The notes beneath the pieces were generated by a model, which saw nothing but the letters and a program-made list of their open reading frames with translations, was not told where the DNA came from and searched no databases. The position numbers and the translations under genes are program-made. A DNA stretch of 6,891 nucleotides, taken from Flavobacterium psychrophilum (GTDB lineage Bacteria; Bacteroidota; Bacteroidia; Flavobacteriales; Flavobacteriaceae). Below, in pieces: positions 1 through 6,654 of the stretch. The stretch spans positions 1 through 6,891 of the forward strand of contig CAMBHH010000182.1 in the NCBI GenBank assembly GCA_945866505.1. Reading direction: 5' to 3'. Within the stretch, counting starts at the first letter, position 1, and every line of letters begins with the position of its first letter.

Positions 1-1839
1 AAAGGACGACAAAGAGAAAGTAATTCGGTGGTAAAATATGTCGAAGAATACGGAATGATGCTCGAGAAATACCCCAATCAACGCAGTATGCACTCTTGCG
101 GCATCATCATTTCTGAAGAACCCATTACTAATTTCACCGCTTTAGAAATGCCTCCAAAAGGTTTTCCAATTGTACAATTTGATATGCACGTTGCCGAAGA
201 TATTGGTTTTGAAAAATTCGATATTCTGAGCCAGCGCGGATTGGGCACCATTGATGAAGCCGTAAAAATCATTGAAAAAAACAGAGGAATTAAAATTGAC
301 ATCACCAATATAGCATTGTCAAAAAATGAAAAAAAGTGCAATGAGTTTTTAAGCATTGGCAAAACAATAGGCTGTTTTTATATAGAAAGTCCAGCAATGC
401 GTGGTTTATTGCGACGATTAAAATGTGATAATTACAAAACGCTTGTTGCGGCATCGAGTATCATTCGTCCGGGAGTTGCTCAAAGTGGTATGATGCGAGA
501 ATACATTTTTAGGCACAACCATCCTGATAAATTCGAATATTTTCACGAAGTTTTCAAAGAACAGCTTGGCGAAACCTATGGCGTTATGGTTTATCAAGAA
601 GATGTGATAAAAATTGCCTTGCATTACGGCGGACTCACTGCGGCGTATGGCGATATTTTGCGACGAGCCATTAGCGGAAAAGGGCGTTCGTTGGCAGAAC
701 TTCAGAGTGTGAAAGACCAATTTTTTGTGTCGTGCAAAGCACAAGGACATTCAGAAAAACTCAGTGAAGAAGTGTACCGACAAATAGAAAGTTTTGCAGG
801 ATACTCCTTTTGCAAAGCGCATTCTGCTTCCTATGCTGTAGAAAGTTACCAAAGTTTGTATCTCAAAACCTACTATGGTATTGAGTTTATGGTGGCAGCC
901 ATCAACAACGGCGGTGGTTTTTACAGACCTGAAATTTACATTCACGAAGCCAAAATGAGTGGTGCAACCATTCACAATCCGTGTATTAACAAAAGTGTTT
1001 ACGACACTACCGTTTACGGAACAGATGTGTATTTGGGTTTCGGACTATTAAAAAATTTAAACAGTGATTTTATTTTCAACATCGTTTCTGAACGAGAGAG
1101 AAATGGCGAATTTAAATCCATTGAAAATTTTATAAACAGAATTCCATCAGGTTTAGAAAGTATTCAATCGCTACTATTTATTGGTGCGTTTCGATGCACT
1201 GGCAAAACAAAAAGCCAATTGATTATCGAAGCTCGTATGCTTTTAACCAACCATAAGTTTGAGGCAAATAGCCCTTTGCTTATTGAGGAACCTACTAAAG
1301 AATTCAAATTCCCAATCATAGAACGTTCTATCCTAGAAGATGCGTTTGATGAAATAGAACTGTTAAGTTTTTCCGTATCGTGTTCGCCGTTTGATTTACT
1401 AGAAACAACCTACAAAAGTACTGTCGTTGCAAAAAACCTTACTGATTATCTAAAAAAAGAGGTGAAATTAATTGCATATTTGGTATCCATCAAACAAGTA
1501 CCAACCAAAATGGGAATGATGTTTTTTGGCACTTGGATAGATATAAACGGAGATTATTTTGACACGGCTCACTTTCCTAAAAGTCTCATCAACTATTCCT
1601 TCAAAGGTGGCGGATGCTATTTGCTTTTGGGTACAGTCGAAGTGGATTATCACTTTCCAACCATCACGATTTCCAAAATGGCAAAAATGCCTTTCAAACC
1701 TGATCCAAGATATGCCAATTCTAATGCATTGCAATTTAAAGCAACAGAACAACTTCGTGGCGATATCAGCACTACCGAAAGAGCACCTTATCCGCAAGAA
1801 CACGAAATTAATTTACCAAGAGTTAAGATGACTATTTAG
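1..1839 (+). CDS. dnaE: DNA polymerase III alpha subunit (short DnaE/ImuC-like type), C-terminal part, 5' end off window
   Basis: The reading frame is open from base 1, so the gene is cut by the left edge; the GTG at 28 is internal. C-family polymerases add nucleotides during replication or lesion bypass. Counting codons from base 1, the alignable DnaE landmarks are the third catalytic Asp (D74, bases 220-222, context FEKFDIL, like E. coli D555), an RPG motif at 156-158, YQED at 198-201 (YQEQ in E. coli), LRRA at 220-223, and the FAGYSFCKAHSASYA segment at 265-279. A helix-hairpin-helix region follows, then an OB fold at about 487-559. The PHP domain and the first two catalytic Asp residues lie upstream, off window. 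The protein stops about 50 residues after the OB fold, so it lacks the long C-terminal tau-binding region of replicative DnaE. From family knowledge this fits the accessory DnaE2/ImuC type, often linked to LexA/DinB or ImuB. Family certain; accessory role inferred. Confidence 0.9.
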   Translation, partial: KGRQRESNSVVKYVEEYGMMLEKYPNQRSMHSCGIIISEEPITNFTALEMPPKGFPIVQFDMHVAEDIGFEKFDILSQRGLGTIDEAVKIIEKNRGIKIDITNIALSKNEKKCNEFLSIGKTIGCFYIESPAMRGLLRRLKCDNYKTLVAASSIIRPGVAQSGMMREYIFRHNHPDKFEYFHEVFKEQLGETYGVMVYQEDVIKIALHYGGLTAAYGDILRRAISGKGRSLAELQSVKDQFFVSCKAQGHSEKLSEEVYRQIESFAGYSFCKAHSASYAVESYQSLYLKTYYGIEFMVAAINNGGGFYRPEIYIHEAKMSGATIHNPCINKSVYDTTVYGTDVYLGFGLLKNLNSDFIFNIVSERERNGEFKSIENFINRIPSGLESIQSLLFIGAFRCTGKTKSQLIIEARMLLTNHKFEANSPLLIEEPTKEFKFPIIERSILEDAFDEIELLSFSVSCSPFDLLETTYKSTVVAKNLTDYLKKEVKLIAYLVSIKQVPTKMGMMFFGTWIDINGDYFDTAHFPKSLINYSFKGGGCYLLLGTVEVDYHFPTITISKMAKMPFKPDPRYANSNALQFKATEQLRGDISTTERAPYPQEHEINLPRVKMTI

Positions 1840-1926
1840 AAAACCTAGTATTCCCCGCAAAAAATTAAATGAAATTGGGATCTGTTTTTTTTTTCGCCTT
1901 TGCAGTCAAAACTAAAGAATGTCTAA

Positions 1927-1983
1927 ATGAGCACAAATGCATTTTATAAACCTTATCAGCAAAAAAAAACTCCTCTATATTGA
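1927..1983 (+). other. Possible 18-codon small ORF running into the terminator hairpin
   Basis: An ATG at 1927 opens an 18-residue frame, MSTNAFYKPYQQKKTPLY, whose TGA stop lies in the loop and start of the right arm of the hairpin at 1964-1993. A degenerate promoter lies upstream (TTG at 1875-1877, 17 bp, then CGCCTTTG at 1895-1902, which keeps TTTG but not TA). The arrangement resembles a leader peptide with an attenuator, but the next gene (rpsT) is on the opposite strand, so nothing is there to attenuate. It may be chance, a small RNA, or a remnant left when a downstream gene was lost. Confidence 0.15.
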
Positions 1984-1996
1984 GGAGTTTTTTATA
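1961..1996. terminator. Bidirectional rho-independent terminator between the polymerase gene and rpsT
   Basis: A perfect 12-bp stem (1964-1975 with 1982-1993, core ACTCCTC/GAGGAGT) closes a 6-base loop, TATATT. It has T residues on the 3' side for + strand transcripts, and A1961-A1969 supplies a run of U for minus-strand transcripts. It lies between two convergent genes, so it can end both the polymerase mRNA and the tRNA-Glu/rpsT transcript. Confidence 0.85.
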
Positions 1997-2100
1997 CCGA
2001 TATTTTTGAAATCCTATTTTTTTATAATTATATCTAAAACTACTTTTTCAATATAATTAATGACGTTAAGAATTTTCTATATAATTAGAAATTGTAGTTA

Positions 2101-2352
2101 TTACAATTTAGAAACGTGCTTTGTTAATTTAGATTTTAAATTAGAAGCTTTATTGTCGTGAATAATGTTTTTCTTAGCTAATTTATCAATCATAGAAATA
2201 ACAGTCGATAATTTAGAAGCAGCATCTTCCTTATCAGTAGAAATTCTTAATGCTTTAATCGCATTACGAGTAGTTTTATGTTGATATCTGTTTAAAACTC
2301 TTCTTTTTTCGTTACTTCTTATTCTCTTTAAAGCTGACTTGTGATTTGCCAT
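2101..2352 (-). CDS. rpsT: 30S ribosomal protein S20
   Basis: This 83-residue, strongly basic protein is S20 of the small ribosomal subunit, a primary binder of 16S rRNA needed for 30S assembly. The N-terminus MANHKSALKRIRSNEKRR is the S20 signature, and the rest reads as Lys-rich helices, as expected for its three-helix fold. Length is typical (about 83-90 residues). The ATG at 2350-2352 is the only sensible start because it begins the conserved MANHKSA block; upstream there is only A-rich sequence and no strong Shine-Dalgarno site, which is normal for Bacteroidetes. It lies 37 bp downstream of tRNA-Glu on the same strand with no promoter or terminator seen between, so the two are probably co-transcribed from the promoter at 2482-2511. 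The transcript would end at the hairpin at 1961-1996. Confidence 0.97.
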   Translation of the reverse strand: MANHKSALKRIRSNEKRRVLNRYQHKTTRNAIKALRISTDKEDAASKLSTVISMIDKLAKKNIIHDNKASNLKSKLTKHVSKL

Positions 2353-2389
2353 TTTCTTAAATGATTTTTTCTTTATTAATGTTTTATTG

Positions 2390-2461
2390 TAGTCCCTAGG
2401 GGAATCGAACCCCTCTTACCAGGATGAAAACCTGGCGTCCTAACCGATAGACGAAGGGACC
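2390..2461 (-). tRNA. tRNA-Glu (anticodon UUC)
   Basis: Read on the minus strand, the sequence forms a full cloverleaf: a 7-bp acceptor stem (GGTCCCT with AGGGACT, first pair G-U), a D arm with GTC/GAC, an anticodon stem CCAGG/CCTGG around the loop TTTTCAT, and a T arm AGGGG/CCCCT around TTCGATT. The anticodon TTC is complementary to bases 2426-2428 and reads GAA/GAG glutamate codons. The discriminator is A and the 3' CCA is not encoded, so CCA must be added after transcription. The promoter at 2482-2511 would leave only about 14 bases of 5' leader for RNase P to remove. rpsT follows closely on the same strand. Confidence 0.96.
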
Positions 2462-2481
2462 CTTCTTCTGTAATGCGGATG

Positions 2482-2511
2482 CAAAAATACAACTATTTTT
2501 GAAACGCACAA
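2482..2511 (-). promoter_or_regulatory. Bacteroidetes-type promoter for tRNA-Glu-rpsT
   Basis: On the minus strand there is TTG (complement of 2509-2511), a 19-bp spacer, then TATTTTTG (complement of 2482-2489). This matches the Bacteroidetes sigma-ABfr consensus TTG-N19-TAnnTTTG. Transcription should start near 2475, about 14 bases before the tRNA. The -7 box is one arm of an exact inverted repeat, CAAAAATACAACTATTTTTG (2482-2501), whose other arm is a TAnnTTTG box on the + strand. Confidence 0.75.
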
Positions 2512-2540
2512 TAGTTCACGTAAAAAAAATAAAAATATTT

Positions 2541-4019
2541 TTAATATGCCTTCGCAAAAAGCACTCTTTCATTAGAATGCTTTCCAGTGAGAATGCAGCT
2601 CCCCGCTTCTTTTACTCCGTTTATTGGGATGCATCTTATTGTTGCTTTTGTCAAGTTTTTTATTTCCTCTTCGGTGGTTGCAGTTCCGTCCCAATGAGCC
2701 GAAACAAACCCCCCTTTTCGTTCTAGAACATCTTTAAACTCCTCAAAACTATTTACTTCAGTTATGTGTGATTTACGATAATCTAATGCTTTTTGAAATA
2801 AATCGATTTGGATTTGTTCCAAAAGATTTTTGATATATAATGCAATTCCATCCTTAGAAATTATTTCTTTGGTTAAAATATCGCGTCTTGCCACTTCAAA
2901 AGTTCCATTTTCAAGGTCTTTTGGACCTACAGCTATTCGAATAGGAACTCCTTTTAATTCCCATTCTGCAAATTTAAATCCTGGTTTTTGAGTGGTTCTA
3001 TTATCGAATTTAACTGTAATATTTAACTTTTTGAATTCTGAAATTAAATCGTTTACGGCGATAGTTATAGCTGTTAATTGTTCGTCTGATTTATATATTG
3101 GAACAATAACTACTTGAATTGGAGCCAAATTTGGCGGTAAAACCAAGCCTTTATCATCAGAATGTGTCATCACTAAAGCCCCCATCAATCGGGTTGAAAC
3201 TCCCCAAGAGGTTCCCCAAACGTATTCTTGTTTGCCTTCAGCGTTCGCAAATTTGACATCAAATGCTTTGGCAAAATTCTGACCCAAGAAGTGAGAAGTT
3301 CCGGCTTGCAGTGCTTTGCCATCTTGCATTAAAGCTTCAATACAATAGGTTTCCTCTGCTCCTGCAAAACGTTCGGTTTCGGTTTTTAACCCTTTAATAA
3401 CCGGGATTGCCATAAAATTTTCGACAAAATCTGCGTACACATTCATCATTTTTTCAGATTCCTCAAGAGCTTCAGCTTTGGTAGCGTGAGCCGTGTGACC
3501 TTCTTGCCATAAAAACTCGGCGGTCCTCAAAAACAAACGCGTTCTCATTTCCCATCGTACAACATTTGCCCATTGGTTTATTAACAAAGGTAAATCTCGG
3601 TAGGACTGAATCCATCCTTTATATGTAGACCAAATTATAGCTTCACTGGTAGGACGAACGATTAATTCTTCTTCTAATTTAGCATTTGGATCAACTATCA
3701 ATTTACCAGGATTATCTGGATCGTTCTTTAGTCTATAATGAGTCACAATAGCACATTCTTTGGCAAAACCTTCGGCATTTTTTTCTTCTGCTTCGAACAT
3801 ACTTTTCGGAACAAACAAAGGAAAATAAGCATTTTGATGACCTGTTTCTTTAAACATTCGATCTAATTCTGCTTGCATTTTTTCCCAGATTGCATAACCG
3901 TAGGGCTTTATGACCATACATCCTCTAACACCTGAATTTTCAGCTAAGTCGGCTTTTACAACTAGCTCGTTATACCATTTTGAATAATCTTCTTCTCTTG
4001 TTGTTAGGTTTTTGCTCAT
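2541..4019 (-). CDS. proS: Prolyl-tRNA synthetase, archaeal/eukaryotic-like type
   Basis: This cytoplasmic class II synthetase charges tRNA-Pro with proline using ATP. At 492 residues it has the length of the short archaeal/eukaryotic-like ProRS, without the editing insertion of the roughly 570-residue bacterial form. Visible landmarks are RPTSEA (122-127) at the proline/ATP site, motif 2 beginning at R155 and including [11 protein letters not shown] (165-175), [10 protein letters not shown] (240-249) in the active site, and motif 3 around 274-296 ([18 protein letters not shown]). The anticodon-binding domain starts near 300, and the C-terminal domain ends in the characteristic RVLFAKAY. That domain keeps only two cysteines (C463, C475); where many archaeal enzymes have WCG it has W443-D444-G445. 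The start at 4019 begins the usual N-terminal helix. Expression is probably from the divergent promoter at 4073-4103, with a leader of about 48 bases. No clear GC-rich terminator follows the stop. Confidence 0.97.
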   Translation of the reverse strand: MSKNLTTREEDYSKWYNELVVKADLAENSGVRGCMVIKPYGYAIWEKMQAELDRMFKETGHQNAYFPLFVPKSMFEAEEKNAEGFAKECAIVTHYRLKNDPDNPGKLIVDPNAKLEEELIVRPTSEAIIWSTYKGWIQSYRDLPLLINQWANVVRWEMRTRLFLRTAEFLWQEGHTAHATKAEALEESEKMMNVYADFVENFMAIPVIKGLKTETERFAGAEETYCIEALMQDGKALQAGTSHFLGQNFAKAFDVKFANAEGKQEYVWGTSWGVSTRLMGALVMTHSDDKGLVLPPNLAPIQVVIVPIYKSDEQLTAITIAVNDLISEFKKLNITVKFDNRTTQKPGFKFAEWELKGVPIRIAVGPKDLENGTFEVARRDILTKEIISKDGIALYIKNLLEQIQIDLFQKALDYRKSHITEVNSFEEFKDVLERKGGFVSAHWDGTATTEEEIKNLTKATIRCIPINGVKEAGSCILTGKHSNERVLFAKAY

Positions 4020-4072
4020 ATTGAATAGTTTGGCACAAATTTTGTTTTATTAAATTTAACTAAAAAGTTCGA

Positions 4073-4103
4073 CAAAACTAAGTATTTTTGTAATGTGCAA
4101 CAA
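4073..4103 (-). promoter_or_regulatory. Promoter for proS
   Basis: The complement of 4073-4080 is TAGTTTTG, a full match to the -7 consensus TAnnTTTG. TTG triplets on the same strand lie 17 bp (complement of 4098-4100) and 20 bp (complement of 4101-4103) upstream, within the spacing used in Bacteroidetes. The start would fall near 4067, giving proS a leader of about 48 bases. This box sits 2 bp from the oppositely directed box of the lipoprotein gene. Confidence 0.6.
4083..4090 (+). promoter_or_regulatory. -7 box of the lipoprotein-porin promoter
   Basis: TATTTTTG matches TAnnTTTG exactly. Transcription should begin near 4096, which is past the first in-frame ATG (4093) and so supports the ATG at 4120 as the true start, with a leader of about 24 bases. 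I see no good TTG at the expected -33 distance, so the promoter may be weak or depend on an activator. Confidence 0.55.
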
Positions 4104-4119
4104 TAAAAATCCCAACGAT

Positions 4120-4986
4120 ATGAAAACAAATATTTTTTCCGCTCAAAATGTAACATTTTATACACTTCTTGGATTTTTGAGTATTCTAGTAACTTCTTGT
4201 GGTTCCTATCAAAATAGTTCTTATTATGATAGCGATGGAATATATGGGAATACAGCCAAAGAAAAACAAACCGTTTCAAGCACTCAGTATAAAAACTACT
4301 TCAGCTCTTTGAAAGACGAAATAACGGTTGCAAATGATACCATAGTCATTCCAAACCAAGGTTATACAGAAACAAATGTTGTTAACGTGTATAATGATCC
4401 GTGGAATATGTCATTTGGAATGGGCTTCGGATATGGTTGGGGCGATCCATTTTTCGGTTTTGGCTGGGGTAATCCTTATTATGGATTTGGCTGGGGTTAT
4501 CCGGGGTATGGATATGGTTGGGGTTATCCTAATTATGGCTGGGGTTATCCGGGGTATGGCTGGGGTTATCCAACTTATGGATACAATAATAATTATTCTT
4601 ATAATTCTAGCAGAAGAGGATCTTCTTATGCTTTTGGTGTAAATGGTAATAGATATTCTCAAAACCAATCTTATAATAACCGAGCATCGGAATATACAAA
4701 TTCAAGAAGAAGCGCAACAAGCAGCGTCACTAGAAATAGCTCCTCTTTTATGACTGGAGATTATTCGCAAAATAATTCTTCAAGCACAAGAAGTAGCGCC
4801 AACACTAGAGGTCAAAGTTATTCTGATACTAGAACTTATAATCCCTCAAGTACTAACACTAACAACTACAATAATAGTACTAATTCTAGATCATCTTCAA
4901 ACACTAACTACAGTAGCGGCGGCGGAAGATCTTCTGGAGGTGGAGGCGGATATAGCTCAGGTGGAAGCGGTGGTAGAAGAAGATAA
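4120..4986 (+). CDS. Gly/Tyr/Trp-rich repeat lipoprotein of unknown function
   Basis: I do not recognise a named family. From the ATG at 4120 the product is 288 residues. It begins with a lipoprotein signal peptide: a short N-region, a hydrophobic stretch (about 11-24), then the lipobox LVTSC with the lipidated Cys at 27 (codon 4198-4200). An ATG at 4093 is in frame but lies at the predicted transcription start and would add a charged stretch before the signal. The mature part has a short polar region (28-85), a Gly/Tyr/Trp/Pro block with repeated YGWGYP units (about 98-155), and a long Ser/Asn/Arg/Tyr-rich low-complexity tail ending in Gly-Ser runs and RRR. No enzyme motif or acidic export signal follows the Cys. 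It should be membrane-anchored, probably in the outer membrane. It shares a promoter region with proS and lies 47 bp before the porin gene, so the two may form an operon. A structural or surface role is only a guess. Confidence 0.85.
   Translation: MKTNIFSAQNVTFYTLLGFLSILVTSCGSYQNSSYYDSDGIYGNTAKEKQTVSSTQYKNYFSSLKDEITVANDTIVIPNQGYTETNVVNVYNDPWNMSFGMGFGYGWGDPFFGFGWGNPYYGFGWGYPGYGYGWGYPNYGWGYPGYGWGYPTYGYNNNYSYNSSRRGSSYAFGVNGNRYSQNQSYNNRASEYTNSRRSATSSVTRNSSSFMTGDYSQNNSSSTRSSANTRGQSYSDTRTYNPSSTNTNNYNNSTNSRSSSNTNYSSGGGRSSGGGGGYSSGGSGGRRR
4428..4585 (+). repeat. GC-rich imperfect tandem repeat encoding Y-G-W-G-Y-P units
   Basis: Inside the lipoprotein gene, units built on TGGGGTTATCC plus GG(G)TATGG recur several times. 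A 21-base string is identical at 4491-4511 and 4539-4559 (48 bp apart), and its first 12 bases occur a third time at 4560-4571. Related, more diverged units lie at 4436-4490. The block is much richer in G than its surroundings, and the unit length is a multiple of three, so gain or loss of units would keep the frame. Confidence 0.85.
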
Positions 4987-5033
4987 GACTTACTAAAGTA
5001 CAAAAAACAAACATAACCTTAATTGAACAAAAG

Positions 5034-6536
5034 ATGAAAAAAATCTTAGTGCTTATATTTATTGGCTTCAGTTTTAATGTCGCGCAATCACAAGAAATAA
5101 AAGATGCCGTTCAGTATTCACAAGATAATTTAAACGGAACTGCTCGCTTTAGAGCTATGGGCGGCGCTTTTGGCGCACTTGGCGGAGATTTATCTTCTTT
5201 AAATATAAATCCTGCTGGTTCCTCTATTTTTTCAAATAACCAAATTACGATTTCATTAAGCAATTTTAACAAAAAAAATGATTCAAATTATTTTGGAACA
5301 TCAACGTCAGAATCAAATAATAATTTTGATATGAATCAATTAGGTGGTGTTTTCGTTTTTAAAAACCAAAATCCCTCTAGCAGTTGGAAAAAGTTTTCGC
5401 TAGCCATAAACTATGACAACACTAATGATTTTGACAATTCGATTTTTTCGGCAGGAACAAACCCTACTCGTTCTTTGTCCAATTATTTTGTGAGTTATGC
5501 AAATGGAGTGCCATTGAATGTATTGCAAAATTCTAGGTATGGGCAATTAGATAATGGCGGTCAGCAAGCCTTTTTAGGTTATCAAGCCTATGTAATTAAT
5601 CCTGTAAATGATGTGCCAACTAATACTAATTACACTTCAAATGTGACTCCTGGAGGAAATTATTATCAAGAAAATAGCATCTATTCTAGTGGATACAACG
5701 GAAAATTATCCTTTAATGCATCGACCTCTTTTGAAGATAAATTTTATATAGGTGCCAATTTAAATAGCCATTTTACTGATTATGTCGGATCTACGAGTTT
5801 CTATGAATCTAATAATAATCCTCTTGGTATTGATCATACGGTAACAAATATGCGTTTTGATAATAAGTTACATACTATTGGAACGGGATTTTCTTTTCAG
5901 ATAGGAGCCATTGCAAAAGTTACCAAGGAGATTCGTTTAGGTCTATCTTACGACTCTCCAACATGGTATATTTTAAACGATGAATTTTCACAAAGTTTAG
6001 TTGCGGTTAGTTCCAACACAGCAGGTGATTTGGCACCTGACGTTGTAGATCCACAAATTATCAATTATTACGACCCGTATAAATTAACCACTCCAGGCAA
6101 GGTTACGGGAAGTTTTGCATACATCTTTGGAAAAACAGGCTTACTAAGTCTTGATTATTCCTTAAAAGATTATGCAAACACTAAATTCGAACCTAAAAAC
6201 GACCCTTACTATAGAAGTTTGAATTCAAAAATGAGCAATACACTTACATCTTCTGGCGAATTGCGCCTTGGAGCAGAATATAAAATTAAAGCCTGGAGCC
6301 TACGTGGCGGATATCGCTTTGAAGAAAGTCCATACAAAGACACGACAACAATTGGTGATTTAAATTCATTTTCAGGAGGATTAGGATATAATTTTGGTGC
6401 ATTTAAGCTAGATTTTTCGTACAGCAATGGCCAAAGAAATTCGCAACAATCGTTTTTCAGTCAAGGATTTACTGATGCAGCACAAATTAAAACTAGCAAT
6501 AACAATGTCACAATGACAATGACGTTTGAATTGTAA
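5034..6536 (+). CDS. OmpP1/FadL/TodX-family outer-membrane transport protein
   Basis: This 500-residue protein looks like a FadL-type beta-barrel, a family that moves hydrophobic substrates such as fatty acids or aromatics across the outer membrane; the substrate here cannot be read from sequence. A Sec signal peptide (1 to about 20, MKKILVLIFIGFSFNVAQSQ) precedes the mature start near Glu21. The N-terminal plug region has RFRAMGGAFGALGGDLSSLNINPAGSS (residues 38-64, given here only as the AMGGAFGALGG and NPAG landmarks), with NPAG at 59-62 matching the conserved FadL NPA motif. The rest shows alternating beta-strand sequence rich in Tyr, Phe, Asn and Ser and ends in MTMTFEL, a plausible beta-barrel assembly signal. 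The ATG at 5034 follows an A-rich stretch and starts the signal peptide directly. No promoter match lies in the 47-bp gap after the lipoprotein gene, which suggests co-transcription; a terminator follows at 6578-6615. Confidence 0.88.
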   Translation: MKKILVLIFIGFSFNVAQSQEIKDAVQYSQDNLNGTARFRAMGGAFGALGGDLSSLNINPAGSSIFSNNQITISLSNFNKKNDSNYFGTSTSESNNNFDMNQLGGVFVFKNQNPSSSWKKFSLAINYDNTNDFDNSIFSAGTNPTRSLSNYFVSYANGVPLNVLQNSRYGQLDNGGQQAFLGYQAYVINPVNDVPTNTNYTSNVTPGGNYYQENSIYSSGYNGKLSFNASTSFEDKFYIGANLNSHFTDYVGSTSFYESNNNPLGIDHTVTNMRFDNKLHTIGTGFSFQIGAIAKVTKEIRLGLSYDSPTWYILNDEFSQSLVAVSSNTAGDLAPDVVDPQIINYYDPYKLTTPGKVTGSFAYIFGKTGLLSLDYSLKDYANTKFEPKNDPYYRSLNSKMSNTLTSSGELRLGAEYKIKAWSLRGGYRFEESPYKDTTTIGDLNSFSGGLGYNFGAFKLDFSYSNGQRNSQQSFFSQGFTDAAQIKTSNNNVTMTMTFEL

Positions 6537-6577
6537 TAGTCAGAGTACAGAAAATTATAGATACTTATAAATTGATT

Positions 6578-6615
6578 AAACCGCTTTTGATTCTATCTCA
6601 AGTGGTTTTTTTTTT
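6578..6615 (+). terminator. Rho-independent terminator of the porin gene
   Basis: AAACCGCTT (6578-6586) pairs with AAGTGGTTT (6600-6608), a 9-bp stem with one G-U pair and a 13-base loop, running into ten T residues (6606-6615). It lies about 40 bp after the porin stop codon and is oriented for + strand transcripts. Confidence 0.8.
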
Positions 6616-6654
6616 GCAAATGTGTCCAGTCATGAAATACAAAAAGTCATAAAA

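Noticed and set aside
28..1839. GTG at 28 as the start of the polymerase gene
   Set aside because: The same frame is open and protein-like back to base 1, and the conserved palm and PHP domains must lie upstream, so this codon is internal.
2522..2542. AAAAATATTTTT palindrome with a T-run after the proS stop as a terminator
   Set aside because: The stem contains only A-T pairs and is too weak to call. proS transcription may read on toward tRNA-Glu, or end by another route.
2499..2726. 75-codon + strand frame opposite the 3' end of proS
   Set aside because: It starts with TTG, overlaps proS almost wholly on the other strand, has no recognisable protein character and is best seen as a shadow of proS.
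4093..4119. ATG at 4093 as the start of the lipoprotein gene
   Set aside because: It lies only 3 bases after the -7 box, at or before the predicted transcription start, and would place a charged stretch before an already complete signal peptide starting at 4120.
4376..4668. Two repeat-rich alternative frames (one per strand) across the YGWGYP block
   Set aside because: Their Ile/Met/Gly or Ile/Thr/Pro periodicity is simply the DNA repeat read in other frames; the lipoprotein frame has the signal peptide and the promoter.
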